Source of the DNA: Porphyrobacter sp.
GTDB lineage: Bacteria > Pseudomonadota > Alphaproteobacteria > Sphingomonadales > Sphingomonadaceae
Length of the DNA: 9,187 nucleotides
Assembly: GCA_014359685.1 (NCBI GenBank)
Contig: JACIYY010000161.1
Span: forward strand, 1-9,187
Direction: 5' to 3'
Part shown: one piece after another, positions 1 through 5,332 of the stretch
How positions within the stretch are numbered: position 1 is the stretch's first letter
Layout of the letters: each line of letters starts with the position of its first letter
Made by a program: the position numbers and the translations under genes
Notes under the pieces: model-generated
What the model was told of the DNA's origin: nothing
The model's input: the letters and a program-made list of their open reading frames with translations, nothing else
The model's database searches: none

Positions 1-604
1 CGGCGGGGCGCGCGGGCGGCGGGAGCGGGGCGTGCGGGGGCGCGGGCTCGATCATGCGCGCAGGCGGCGCGGCGGCGGCGGGGCTGATGGGGCTGGCCGG
101 ACCCGTTGCGCCGGAGGCACCGCGATCGCGCAGCAGGGTGGCGCGGTTGGCCCAGAAATAGTCGGTCATCCGGGCATAGCCGGCTTCCGACAGGCGCACG
201 AAGGCGCGGCGGGCATCCTTGCGGTCAGCCTCCCGCACCACCAGCCCGCGCTCTTCGAGCTGCTGCAGGTAGCGCAGCGCGGTGGTGCCCGGCACGTTGG
301 CGCCGAGGCATGCAGCGGTGACCGAGCTGCGGGTGCCGGTCTTTTCGGCGATGTAGAGGTCGAGCAGCAGATCCCACGCCGGTTCGCCGAACAGGTCGTC
401 GCCGAAGATCTCGCGCCGGCGCTGGCGTTCGCGGTAGAGGTCCTGCGCGACCACCAGCCAAACGTCGCTGTCGCGCTCCAGCGCCTCGAACGCGCCGCGC
501 TCGGCCTGCTGCGCCTGCCGCGCAGCGACGTCGGCGGCGAGGCGCATCGCCTGGTTGCCGAGCATCCGCAGCTGGCGGGTGAGGTCGGCGATGTCGGCGT
601 TCAT
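1..604 (-). CDS. MarR-like winged-helix transcriptional regulator (3' end cut by window edge)
   Basis: The 201 visible codons run off the left edge with no stop. The start is the ATG at 604, 16 bases after the stop of the membrane-protein gene, with a weak GGGGA about 8 bases upstream. Residues 1-60 are helical and charged. Residues about 75-150 look like a winged helix: LFGEPAWDLLLDLYIAEK, then an HTH-like VPGTTALRYLQQLEERGLV, then DRKDARRAFVRLSEAGY. That last segment matches the DxRDxR-type wing of MarR regulators, which bind DNA as dimers and often respond to small molecules. After residue 163 the protein becomes a Pro/Ala-rich, probably disordered tail continuing past the edge. It is the last visible gene of a four-gene minus-strand run, so its target may be its own operon (inference). 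The family call rests on motifs only; effector and regulon are unknown. Confidence 0.78.
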   Translation of the reverse strand, partial: MNADIADLTRQLRMLGNQAMRLAADVAARQAQQAERGAFEALERDSDVWLVVAQDLYRERQRRREIFGDDLFGEPAWDLLLDLYIAEKTGTRSSVTAACLGANVPGTTALRYLQQLEERGLVVREADRKDARRAFVRLSEAGYARMTDYFWANRATLLRDRGASGATGPASPISPAAAAPPARMIEPAPPHAPLPPPARPA

Positions 605-620
605 CGCGCGATCCCCGGCG

Positions 621-1094
621 CTACCAGGGAGGCGCTCGGGCCGGGCGCCGTTCTGGGCGCCAGTCGGGATAGGGGCCGATCCGGCGCTGCCGGCGCCAAT
701 GCGCGGCAAGCGCGATCGCCAGCGTCACCACGCCCAGCAGCACCGGCGGCTCGGTCATCGCCCAATAGGCGCGCTGGGTGCCCGAGACCGCCAGCGTCGA
801 CAGGTGGCCGACCACCGCCATCAGCTGCAACGCCGCGGCGATGATCGGCCACAGCCGGTTGGCCCCGACCGCCAGCCAGGCGAAGGCCAGCAGGCTGAAG
901 CCGTCGATCGCCAGCTCCACCGCGTCGAAATGGCGGAACTGCGCTGGGCCGGCCAGCTCGTGGTAGAGCTCGTCCACTATGAAGGCGGCGAACAGGATCG
1001 CGGCCCCGACCCGTTCCGGCGCACCGCCCCGCCACACCGCCAGGAAATAGACGGCCAGCGAGAACGCGGTGGCGAGGAACGAGATCGGGGGCAC
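621..1094 (-). CDS. multi-span inner-membrane protein of unknown function
   Basis: I do not recognise the family. From the GTG at 1094 it encodes 157 residues with about five hydrophobic segments: roughly 3-21, 29-45, 60-77, 82-103 and 116-132. A basic, Pro/Arg-rich tail (about 133-157) is probably cytoplasmic. Acidic and histidine residues sit near membrane borders (DELYHEL at 41-47, FRHFDAVE at 53-60), which could be functional, but no known active-site motif is visible. The frame stays open upstream to an ATG at 1202. That would overlap the preceding gene, and the extra residues are Arg/Ser-rich and unlike a membrane N-terminus, so I prefer the GTG, which leaves a 40-base gap. No clear Shine-Dalgarno precedes it. 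It lies 16 bases upstream of the winged-helix regulator and is probably co-transcribed with it. Confidence 0.72.
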   Translation of the reverse strand: MPPISFLATAFSLAVYFLAVWRGGAPERVGAAILFAAFIVDELYHELAGPAQFRHFDAVELAIDGFSLLAFAWLAVGANRLWPIIAAALQLMAVVGHLSTLAVSGTQRAYWAMTEPPVLLGVVTLAIALAAHWRRQRRIGPYPDWRPERRPARAPPW

Positions 1095-1134
1095 GCGCCA
1101 TGATGAAAGCCGCTTTCGCCCGCTTCCGCAAGGT

Positions 1135-1530
1135 TCAGGCGGCGCGGCGGAGAGGCCGCTGGCCGAGCGGGGCCAGCGCGCCAGCATCGTTGAGGCCCTC
1201 ACCCCCGGCCCGCCCGTCGCCCTCGGCCTGCCCCATCGGCTCGTTAGGCGGGCAGTCGTGGATCACCTCGCCGTGTTCGCGGCCGATCCGCTTGAGGCCG
1301 CCATGGACCCGGGCGAGATCGCCGCTGGCGGCCAGCAGGGTCTGTTGCGAGCGCACCAACCGCATCAGCTCGGCCTGGCCGACGAAGGGCTCGCGCCCGG
1401 TGTCGCGGCGGGCGGTGATCAGGGTGGCAAGCAGGCTGGTCTGCTTGAGCAGCGCATCGTCCAGCGCCGTTTCGGCCTGGCGCAGATCGTGGGTGATACG
1501 CAGTTGGGCAACGGGAAGGGTCATCGACAT
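1135..1530 (-). CDS. small helical protein of unknown function (131 aa)
   Basis: I do not recognise this protein. Residues 1-85 are predicted largely helical, with regularly spaced Leu/Ala/Ile and charged residues (for example LRITHDLRQAETALDDALLK), consistent with a helical hairpin or coiled coil. From about residue 93 (CPPNEP) it becomes Gly/Pro/Ala-rich and probably disordered. There is no signal peptide or membrane segment, so it should be cytoplasmic. The ATG at 1530 has a good GGAG seven bases upstream. The reading frame has typical high-GC third positions. It lies 60 bases downstream of the membrane-anchored LuxR-type regulator on the same strand, so it may be co-expressed and could act with that regulator or the following membrane protein (inference from position only). 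Confidence 0.72.
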   Translation of the reverse strand: MSMTLPVAQLRITHDLRQAETALDDALLKQTSLLATLITARRDTGREPFVGQAELMRLVRSQQTLLAASGDLARVHGGLKRIGREHGEVIHDCPPNEPMGQAEGDGRAGGEGLNDAGALAPLGQRPLRRAA

Positions 1531-1537
1531 CGTTCAT

Positions 1538-1541
1538 CTCC
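1538..1541 (-). promoter_or_regulatory. ribosome binding site of the 131-aa gene
   Basis: GGAG on the minus strand, seven bases before the ATG at 1530. It decides that start over the overlapping frame whose ATG lies at 1543. Confidence 0.6.
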
Positions 1542-1590
1542 ATGTCACCGGCCGGGGCCGGATCGGTCCAGGTGGAGATGGCCGAAGCCG

Positions 1591-2136
1591 CTACCCGCCC
1601 AGGCTCGTCGACAGGCGGTCGAACACCGCCAGTCCGCCGAGCGCGATGAAGAGCAGCAGGACCGTTACCAGAACGATCGCGCCGAGCCGCACCGCAGTGC
1701 CGTAGCGTCCTTCGAACATCTCCGGAACGATGCTGTATCCATGACCCTGCCCCATCATCTCATCGGGCTTGCTCCGTTTCGGAGCCATTGGGCCGGGCGG
1801 ATCGTCGCTGTTCCCTGTGCCCTCCTGATCGGCGGGAACGGCAATCCCGGCACTACGGGATTCCTCATATGTCTGGTGTCCGGGTATCCCGGAGGCGGGC
1901 ATCGGCGGCGACTGACATAGCGCAATCAGGCGCCGGTATTCGACCGCCGCCTCGCTGCGGCTCTCCACCCCCAGCTTGTCCTTGGCGAACTGCACGCGCT
2001 GATCGACGGTGTGCGGCGAGATGCCCAGCTCGCGCGCGATCTCCTTCGATGTCTTGTGCTGGAGCAGCAGGTCCATGACCTCCCGCTGCTTGGGCGTCAG
2101 TGAGGCCAACGCCGCCGGTATGTCAGACTCTCGCAT
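1591..2136 (-). CDS. LuxR-type HTH regulator with C-terminal membrane anchor
   Basis: A 181-residue protein with reversed layout for a LuxR-type regulator. The GerE-type HTH is N-terminal (about 8-70: LTPKQREVMDLLLQHKTSKE, then LGISPHTVDQRV as recognition helix, then KLGVESRSEA). A hydrophilic, Pro/Gly-rich linker follows (about 75-148). One strongly hydrophobic helix (about 149-172) leads into a roughly 9-residue tail. No receiver, autoinducer-binding or other sensor domain is visible. It should sit in the inner membrane with the HTH in the cytoplasm, resembling membrane-bound one-component regulators. The ATG at 2136 has AAGGGG at ideal spacing. It heads the left minus-strand gene run, and an inverted repeat lies 30 bases upstream. 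The HTH call is firm; the membrane anchor is a reading of hydrophobicity; signal and target genes are unknown. Confidence 0.9.
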   Translation of the reverse strand: MRESDIPAALASLTPKQREVMDLLLQHKTSKEIARELGISPHTVDQRVQFAKDKLGVESRSEAAVEYRRLIALCQSPPMPASGIPGHQTYEESRSAGIAVPADQEGTGNSDDPPGPMAPKRSKPDEMMGQGHGYSIVPEMFEGRYGTAVRLGAIVLVTVLLLFIALGGLAVFDRLSTSLGG

Positions 2137-2141
2137 AGTGT

Positions 2142-2147
2142 CCCCTT
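2142..2147 (-). promoter_or_regulatory. ribosome binding site of the LuxR-type gene
   Basis: AAGGGG on the minus strand, five bases before the ATG at 2136. It is among the clearest Shine-Dalgarno sequences in the window and fixes the start. Confidence 0.65.
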
Positions 2148-2165
2148 ATGGATCAGTGGGCATTG

Positions 2166-2190
2166 TGGCGCCTTTCAGCGCGTGGCGCCA
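2166..2190. promoter_or_regulatory. inverted repeat upstream of the LuxR-type gene, candidate operator
   Basis: Seven-base arms TGGCGCC (2166-2172) and GGCGCCA (2184-2190) flank an 11-base spacer, 30 bases upstream of the LuxR-type start in the 235-base gap after the LysR gene. The position suits an operator or a 5' leader hairpin of that operon. The word TGGCGCC also occurs twice in direct orientation. G/C-rich repeats of this length occur by chance here, so the call is tentative. Nothing else in 2137-2371 is identifiable. Confidence 0.3.
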
Positions 2191-2371
2191 GCCTTTGCCC
2201 GCGCCGCCGCGGCCCGGCGCCGTTGCCTCCATTTCGGACATAGCGGGGCGCGAAAAACCCCACCGGCACCGGCCGCGCGGCACCCGGACACGGCACGGCG
2301 CGCCGGAGCGAGGCTGGATGCGGCGCGAATCGCCTCGCCAGAACCGCCGATGTGGGGGTGTCCGGAGGGAG

Positions 2372-3223
2372 TCAGGCGGGCGGCGGGGTGACGGCGGTCA
2401 GGTGATCGACCAGATCGCGGACCTTCTTCTGGCGCCATTGCGGGCGCGGCGCGACCAGCCAATAGGCGCGGCGGCTCTCCTCCGCCGGGCCGAGGGCGAC
2501 CAGCCGGCCGTCGGCCAGCGCCTCCTCCACCAACGGCAGCGGCAGGGTGGTGCGGCCCAAGCCGGCGAGTACCGAGCTGAGCGCCTGCCCGGCATTGCCG
2601 GCCTGGAGCGCGACCTCCTCCGCGGCCTCCCCGGCCTCGCCCGTCCCCCCAGCGGGGAGCGGGAAGCCCGGCCAGGCGATCCAGCCGGGGGCGCCGGCAT
2701 CGCCCCGGTCAGCGGCAGGTGCGGCGACCATGATCTTGCGGCCGGGGGCGAGCTGGACCCCTTCAAGCTCGCCCGGCCCTTCCACCAGCCGCACCGCAAG
2801 ATCGAGATTGGCCTCCGGGAAATCGGCATCCTCGTCGGCGATCAGCTGAAAGCGGACCTGCGGGCGGGCGCGGCGGAAGGCGGCGAGGCGCGGGGCGAGC
2901 CATTGGGCATAGAATTCGCGCGGCACGGCGATGGCGTAGGAATGGCTCGACTGGCCGGCCTGCATCGCCTGGACGCTCTCCTCGAAGCGGAGGAAGCCTT
3001 CGCGCAGCGGGTCCAGCCCGGCCAGCGCCTCGTCGGTCAGTTCCAGCCCGCGCGGGGTGCGGCGGAACAGGACCACGCCGAGCCCGTCCTCCAGCGCGCG
3101 GATCTGCTGGCCGACCGCCGCCGGGGTGACGGCCAGCTCGTCCGCCGCGCGGGTGAAGCTGAGGTGCCGGGCGGCGGCATCGAACACGCGCAGGGCGTTG
3201 AGCGGCAGGTGCGTGCGCTTCAT
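2372..3223 (-). CDS. LysR-family transcriptional regulator, GcvA-like
   Basis: A 283-residue LysR-type regulator. The N-terminal winged HTH (about 5-64) is typical of the GcvA branch: LPLNALRVFDAAARHLSFTR, then ADELAVTPAAVGQQIRALED, then LFRRTPRGLELT. The rest (about 90-280) is the periplasmic-binding-protein-like effector domain, beginning at YAIAVPREFYAQWLAPRLAA and including the strand motif ANLDLAVRLVEG. It is slightly shorter than the usual 300 residues, mainly in the second half. The ATG at 3223 fits the family start (MKRTHLPLNALR). An ATG at 3295 would add an atypical 24-residue extension. It follows apaG on the same strand after 114 bases, with no divergent gene beside it, so the usual clue to a LysR target is missing. 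Effector and regulon are unknown. Confidence 0.93.
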   Translation of the reverse strand: MKRTHLPLNALRVFDAAARHLSFTRAADELAVTPAAVGQQIRALEDGLGVVLFRRTPRGLELTDEALAGLDPLREGFLRFEESVQAMQAGQSSHSYAIAVPREFYAQWLAPRLAAFRRARPQVRFQLIADEDADFPEANLDLAVRLVEGPGELEGVQLAPGRKIMVAAPAADRGDAGAPGWIAWPGFPLPAGGTGEAGEAAEEVALQAGNAGQALSSVLAGLGRTTLPLPLVEEALADGRLVALGPAEESRRAYWLVAPRPQWRQKKVRDLVDHLTAVTPPPA

Positions 3224-3301
3224 GGCAAGGAGCGCTCTATTGCGGCCCGCCGCGCGCGGCAAGGTGCGGGCGTGCCACGGGGGTTTGTGCGCCATTCATG
3301 G

Positions 3302-3316
3302 CCCGGCAGTGCCGGG
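3302..3316 (-). other. short hairpin between apaG and the LysR gene
   Basis: Six-base arms CCCGGC and GCCGGG around a 3-base loop, 22 bases past the apaG stop. No T-run follows on the minus strand, so it is at best a weak terminator or RNA 3' end stabiliser. Confidence 0.25.
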
Positions 3317-3337
3317 GCGCAGCGTGGCTGGCGGAGG

Positions 3338-3748
3338 CTAGCTGGTGGTGGCGGGGGCGGCGAGCGGGCAGAACGGGATCGCCACCCGCAGCGCGCGGCC
3401 ATCGGCGCGAGCGAAGGTGTAATACCCTTCCATCGAGCCGTGGCGCGTCGTCAGCTCGCAGCCGGAGACGTAATCGTGGGTCGCACCCGGTCGCAGTACC
3501 GGCGTTTCCCCGACCACGCCTTCGCCATCGACCAGCCTCACCAGCCCTTGCGAATCGGTGATCCGCCAATGGCGGGTGCGCAGCTGGATGGTGTCGTCGC
3601 GGCCATTCTCCAGCCGGATGTGATAGACCCAGAACCAGCGCCCGGCCTCGACCCGCGACTGGTCGGGCATGAAGTTGACGGCGACGCGCACGGTCACCCC
3701 TTCGGTGATCGCGGTGTGCTGGAACAGGCTGGCCAGGACTCCTTGCAT
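3338..3748 (-). CDS. apaG: ApaG protein (DUF525, Co2+/Mg2+ efflux-associated)
   Basis: A 136-residue protein matching ApaG over nearly its whole length, the usual size for the family. Recognisable blocks are ITEGVTVRVAVNFMPDQS (14-31), RWFWVYHIRLEN (37-48), LRTRHWRITD (56-65), VVGETPVLRPG (78-88) and YVSGCELTTRHGSMEGYYTF (93-112). The family has an immunoglobulin/fibronectin-like beta fold. In Salmonella it was linked to cobalt resistance and magnesium efflux, but its biochemical activity is unsettled. The ATG at 3748 is chosen because the family begins just before this point; the Shine-Dalgarno is poor. The frame stays open far upstream across the kinase gene, but that stretch is antisense-like noise. 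I recall apaG next to metZ in many alphaproteobacteria; here a kinase gene lies between them. Confidence 0.95.
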   Translation of the reverse strand: MQGVLASLFQHTAITEGVTVRVAVNFMPDQSRVEAGRWFWVYHIRLENGRDDTIQLRTRHWRITDSQGLVRLVDGEGVVGETPVLRPGATHDYVSGCELTTRHGSMEGYYTFARADGRALRVAIPFCPLAAPATTS

Positions 3749-3795
3749 GGGGTGCAGCCTAGCCGCTTTCCCCCGCCGGGCAAGGGTTGCTGTGC

Positions 3796-3815
3796 CGGCG
3801 GAGTCCGATCCGCCG
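3796..3815 (-). other. hairpin between kinase stop and apaG start
   Basis: Seven-base arms CGGCGGA and TCCGCCG around a 6-base loop, filling part of the 74-base gap between the kinase and apaG. No T-run follows on the minus strand, so I do not call it a terminator. It could attenuate or stabilise the apaG message. Confidence 0.3.
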
Positions 3816-3822
3816 CCGGAGC

Positions 3823-5166
3823 TCAGTCGCCGGGGCGGACCAGCACGCTGCCGTCGCAGCTGAGAGTCCAGCGCAGCCCTTCGGGGCGGTAGTCGAGCGT
3901 GACCTGCGCCTCCAGATTGTGCTGCGGCACGTCGCGGATCAGGCGGGTGCCGAAGCCCTGCGTGCTGGGCGGGATGACCGGCGGGCCGCCGCTCTCGCGC
4001 CATTCCATGACGAAGGCGGTGGCCGCCGGGTCGCAGGTCCAGCCGATATCGACATGACCGCCGGGCACCGACAGCGCGCCGTGCTTGAGCGAATTGGTCG
4101 CCAGTTCGTGCAGCGCCATCCCCACCACCTCGGCCGCGCGCGGGGTCAGCGCGCATTCGTCGCCCGCGGCACTGAGCGCGCCCGGTGCTGCGGCGATGAA
4201 GGACAGCTGCGCCGCCACCAGTTCGGCCAGCGGCACTTCGCGCCATTCGCGCTGCACGAGGATGTCCTGGTTGATCGCCAGCGAGCGCACCCGCTCCTCC
4301 AGCCGGGCGACGTAGAGCGGATCGTCGGGGGCGCTGCGGCGGGCGAGCGCCTGGACCGTGGCGAGCATGTTCTTGGAGCGGTGATTGACCTCCATCAGCA
4401 GCAGGCGGATCTGTTCGGTCTTCTCGCGCACCTCGGTGATGTCGGTGTTGGTCCCGAACCACCAGCTGACCTGTCCGGCCGCGTCGCGGATCGGCAGGGC
4501 ACGCGACAGGAACCAGCGGTAACGCCCGTCGGCGCCGCGCATGGGAAAGGTGTCTTCCCAATCCTGGGCCGCGTCGATCGCCTCGCGGAAGCTTCGCACC
4601 ACCCGGTCGACGTGATCCGGATGGTGGACCGAGCGCCAGCCCCAGCCCTCCATCTGCGCCAGCGTCGTGCCGGTGAAATCGTACCAGCGTTTGTTGTACC
4701 ACACGATGTGCCCGTCGGGCCGGGCCGTCCAGGCGAGCTGGGCCATGTTGTCGGCCAGCATCCGGAACCGCTCCTCGCTCTCCTGCAGGCGGCGCTGCTG
4801 GTCCAGCAAGGGTCGCGCGTCGCGGGCCATGTTGCTGGCGCCGACGATGGTGCCGGCGGCGTTGCGGACCGGGGACACGCTGACCGAGACCTCGATCAGC
4901 TTCCCCGAGCGGTGCTGGCGGACGGTGAAGAACTGGCCGACCCGCTCCCCGGCGCGGATGCGGGCGAGGATCGCGTCCTCCTCCCCCTGCCGGTCGGGCG
5001 GCAGCAGGCGGCGCATCGACTGGCCGATCATCTCGTGTGCGGCATAGCCGAACAGGCGCTCCGCCGCAGGGTTCCAGCTGACGATGATGCCGTCGATGTC
5101 CTTGGCCACGATCGCATCGTCGCTCGATTCGACCAGCGCTTCGTAGAAGTCGTGAACCTCGATCAC
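3823..5166 (-). CDS. PAS-PAS HWE-family sensor histidine kinase
   Basis: A 447-residue soluble kinase. PAS 1 spans about 7-115 (FYEALVESSDDAIVAKDIDG, then WNPAAERLFGY) and PAS 2, of PAS_3 type, about 133-245 (WYNKRWYDFTG, then the post-PAS segment GRYRWFLSRALPIRDAAG). The HWE dimerisation/phosphoacceptor motif is MEVNHRSKNMLATVQALARR, with His262. The catalytic domain shows the N-box HELATNSLKHGAL (Asn358), the diagnostic WRE (389-391) and the G-box GFGTRLI (404-410). The LOV cysteine motif GRNCRFLQ is absent, so it is not a blue-light LOV kinase. There is no membrane segment, so it senses a cytoplasmic cue or partner. The GTG at 5166 has GGGGAG eight bases upstream; the ATG at 5196 and TTG at 5226 do not. 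No response regulator lies nearby; HWE kinases in alphaproteobacteria often act in general-stress networks (known), which is possible here (inference). Confidence 0.95.
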   Translation of the reverse strand: MIEVHDFYEALVESSDDAIVAKDIDGIIVSWNPAAERLFGYAAHEMIGQSMRRLLPPDRQGEEDAILARIRAGERVGQFFTVRQHRSGKLIEVSVSVSPVRNAAGTIVGASNMARDARPLLDQQRRLQESEERFRMLADNMAQLAWTARPDGHIVWYNKRWYDFTGTTLAQMEGWGWRSVHHPDHVDRVVRSFREAIDAAQDWEDTFPMRGADGRYRWFLSRALPIRDAAGQVSWWFGTNTDITEVREKTEQIRLLLMEVNHRSKNMLATVQALARRSAPDDPLYVARLEERVRSLAINQDILVQREWREVPLAELVAAQLSFIAAAPGALSAAGDECALTPRAAEVVGMALHELATNSLKHGALSVPGGHVDIGWTCDPAATAFVMEWRESGGPPVIPPSTQGFGTRLIRDVPQHNLEAQVTLDYRPEGLRWTLSCDGSVLVRPGD

Positions 5167-5174
5167 GCGATCAT

Positions 5175-5180
5175 CTCCCC
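5175..5180 (-). promoter_or_regulatory. ribosome binding site deciding the GTG start of the HWE kinase
   Basis: GGGGAG on the minus strand, eight bases before the GTG at 5166. The in-frame ATG at 5196 has no comparable site, so this motif decides the start. Confidence 0.6.
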
Positions 5181-5263
5181 GGCAGATGCCGCCCATCGCG
5201 ATGCTGCCACGGGCGCGCAGTGGCAAGAGCCCGCACGCGCTGGCGGCGCGGGGCGACCGGGAT

Positions 5264-5300
5264 GCCCGTCTTTCGGCCTGTAGGAAAGACCCCGAAGGGC
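5264..5300 (-). other. competing hairpins between metZ and the kinase gene
   Basis: GTCTTTC (5268-5274) pairs with GAAAGAC (5284-5290) around a 9-base loop. Alternatively GCCC (5264-5267) plus TTCGG (5272-5276) pairs with CCGAA (5292-5296) plus GGGC (5297-5300) with a 4-base bulge. The two folds share bases and cannot form together. No T-run makes either a standard terminator. Confidence 0.3.
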
Positions 5301-5311
5301 GCTCCCCTGCC

Positions 5312-5332
5312 GCGCCCGGCGCCGGCGGGCGC
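5312..5332 (-). terminator. candidate G/C-rich hairpin at the metZ stop
   Basis: Seven-base arms GCGCCCG (5312-5318) and CGGGCGC (5326-5332) around a 7-base loop begin inside the metZ stop codon on the minus strand. A stable stem at a gene end suggests termination or 3' end protection. No T-tract follows, so it is not a classical intrinsic terminator. Confidence 0.35.

Noticed and set aside
1105..1117. Short palindrome GAAAGC-C-GCTTTC upstream of the membrane-protein start.
   Set aside because: The arms are short with a one-base centre, and it lies where no ribosome binding site is clear. I could not tell it from chance.
1244..1543. Minus-strand frame with an ATG at 1543 overlapping the 131-residue gene.
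   Set aside because: Its ATG lies on the ribosome binding site of the preferred gene, and its product is Arg/Pro-rich.
2009..3892. Very long open frame on the plus strand (627 codons) opposite the LysR and apaG genes.
   Set aside because: It is antisense to well-recognised proteins, is rich in Arg/Gly/Ala, has no recognisable domain, and is expected because stops are rare in 70% GC DNA.
3338..4702. Extending apaG upstream to a 454-residue protein in the same frame.
   Set aside because: The extra 318 residues overlap the kinase gene, are low-complexity, and match nothing in ApaG proteins of about 130 residues.
3823..5166. LOV blue-light sensing in the kinase PAS domains.
   Set aside because: Neither PAS domain has the flavin-binding cysteine motif; the corresponding region of the first reads GQSMRRLLPP.
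3787..5283. Open plus-strand frame of 498 codons opposite the HWE kinase.
   Set aside because: The minus strand encodes a kinase with every catalytic motif; the plus frame shows no family motif.
5167..5331. EcfG-type general-stress promoter (GGAAC, about 16 bases, CGTT) upstream of the HWE kinase.
   Set aside because: No GGAAC occurs on the minus strand in this interval.
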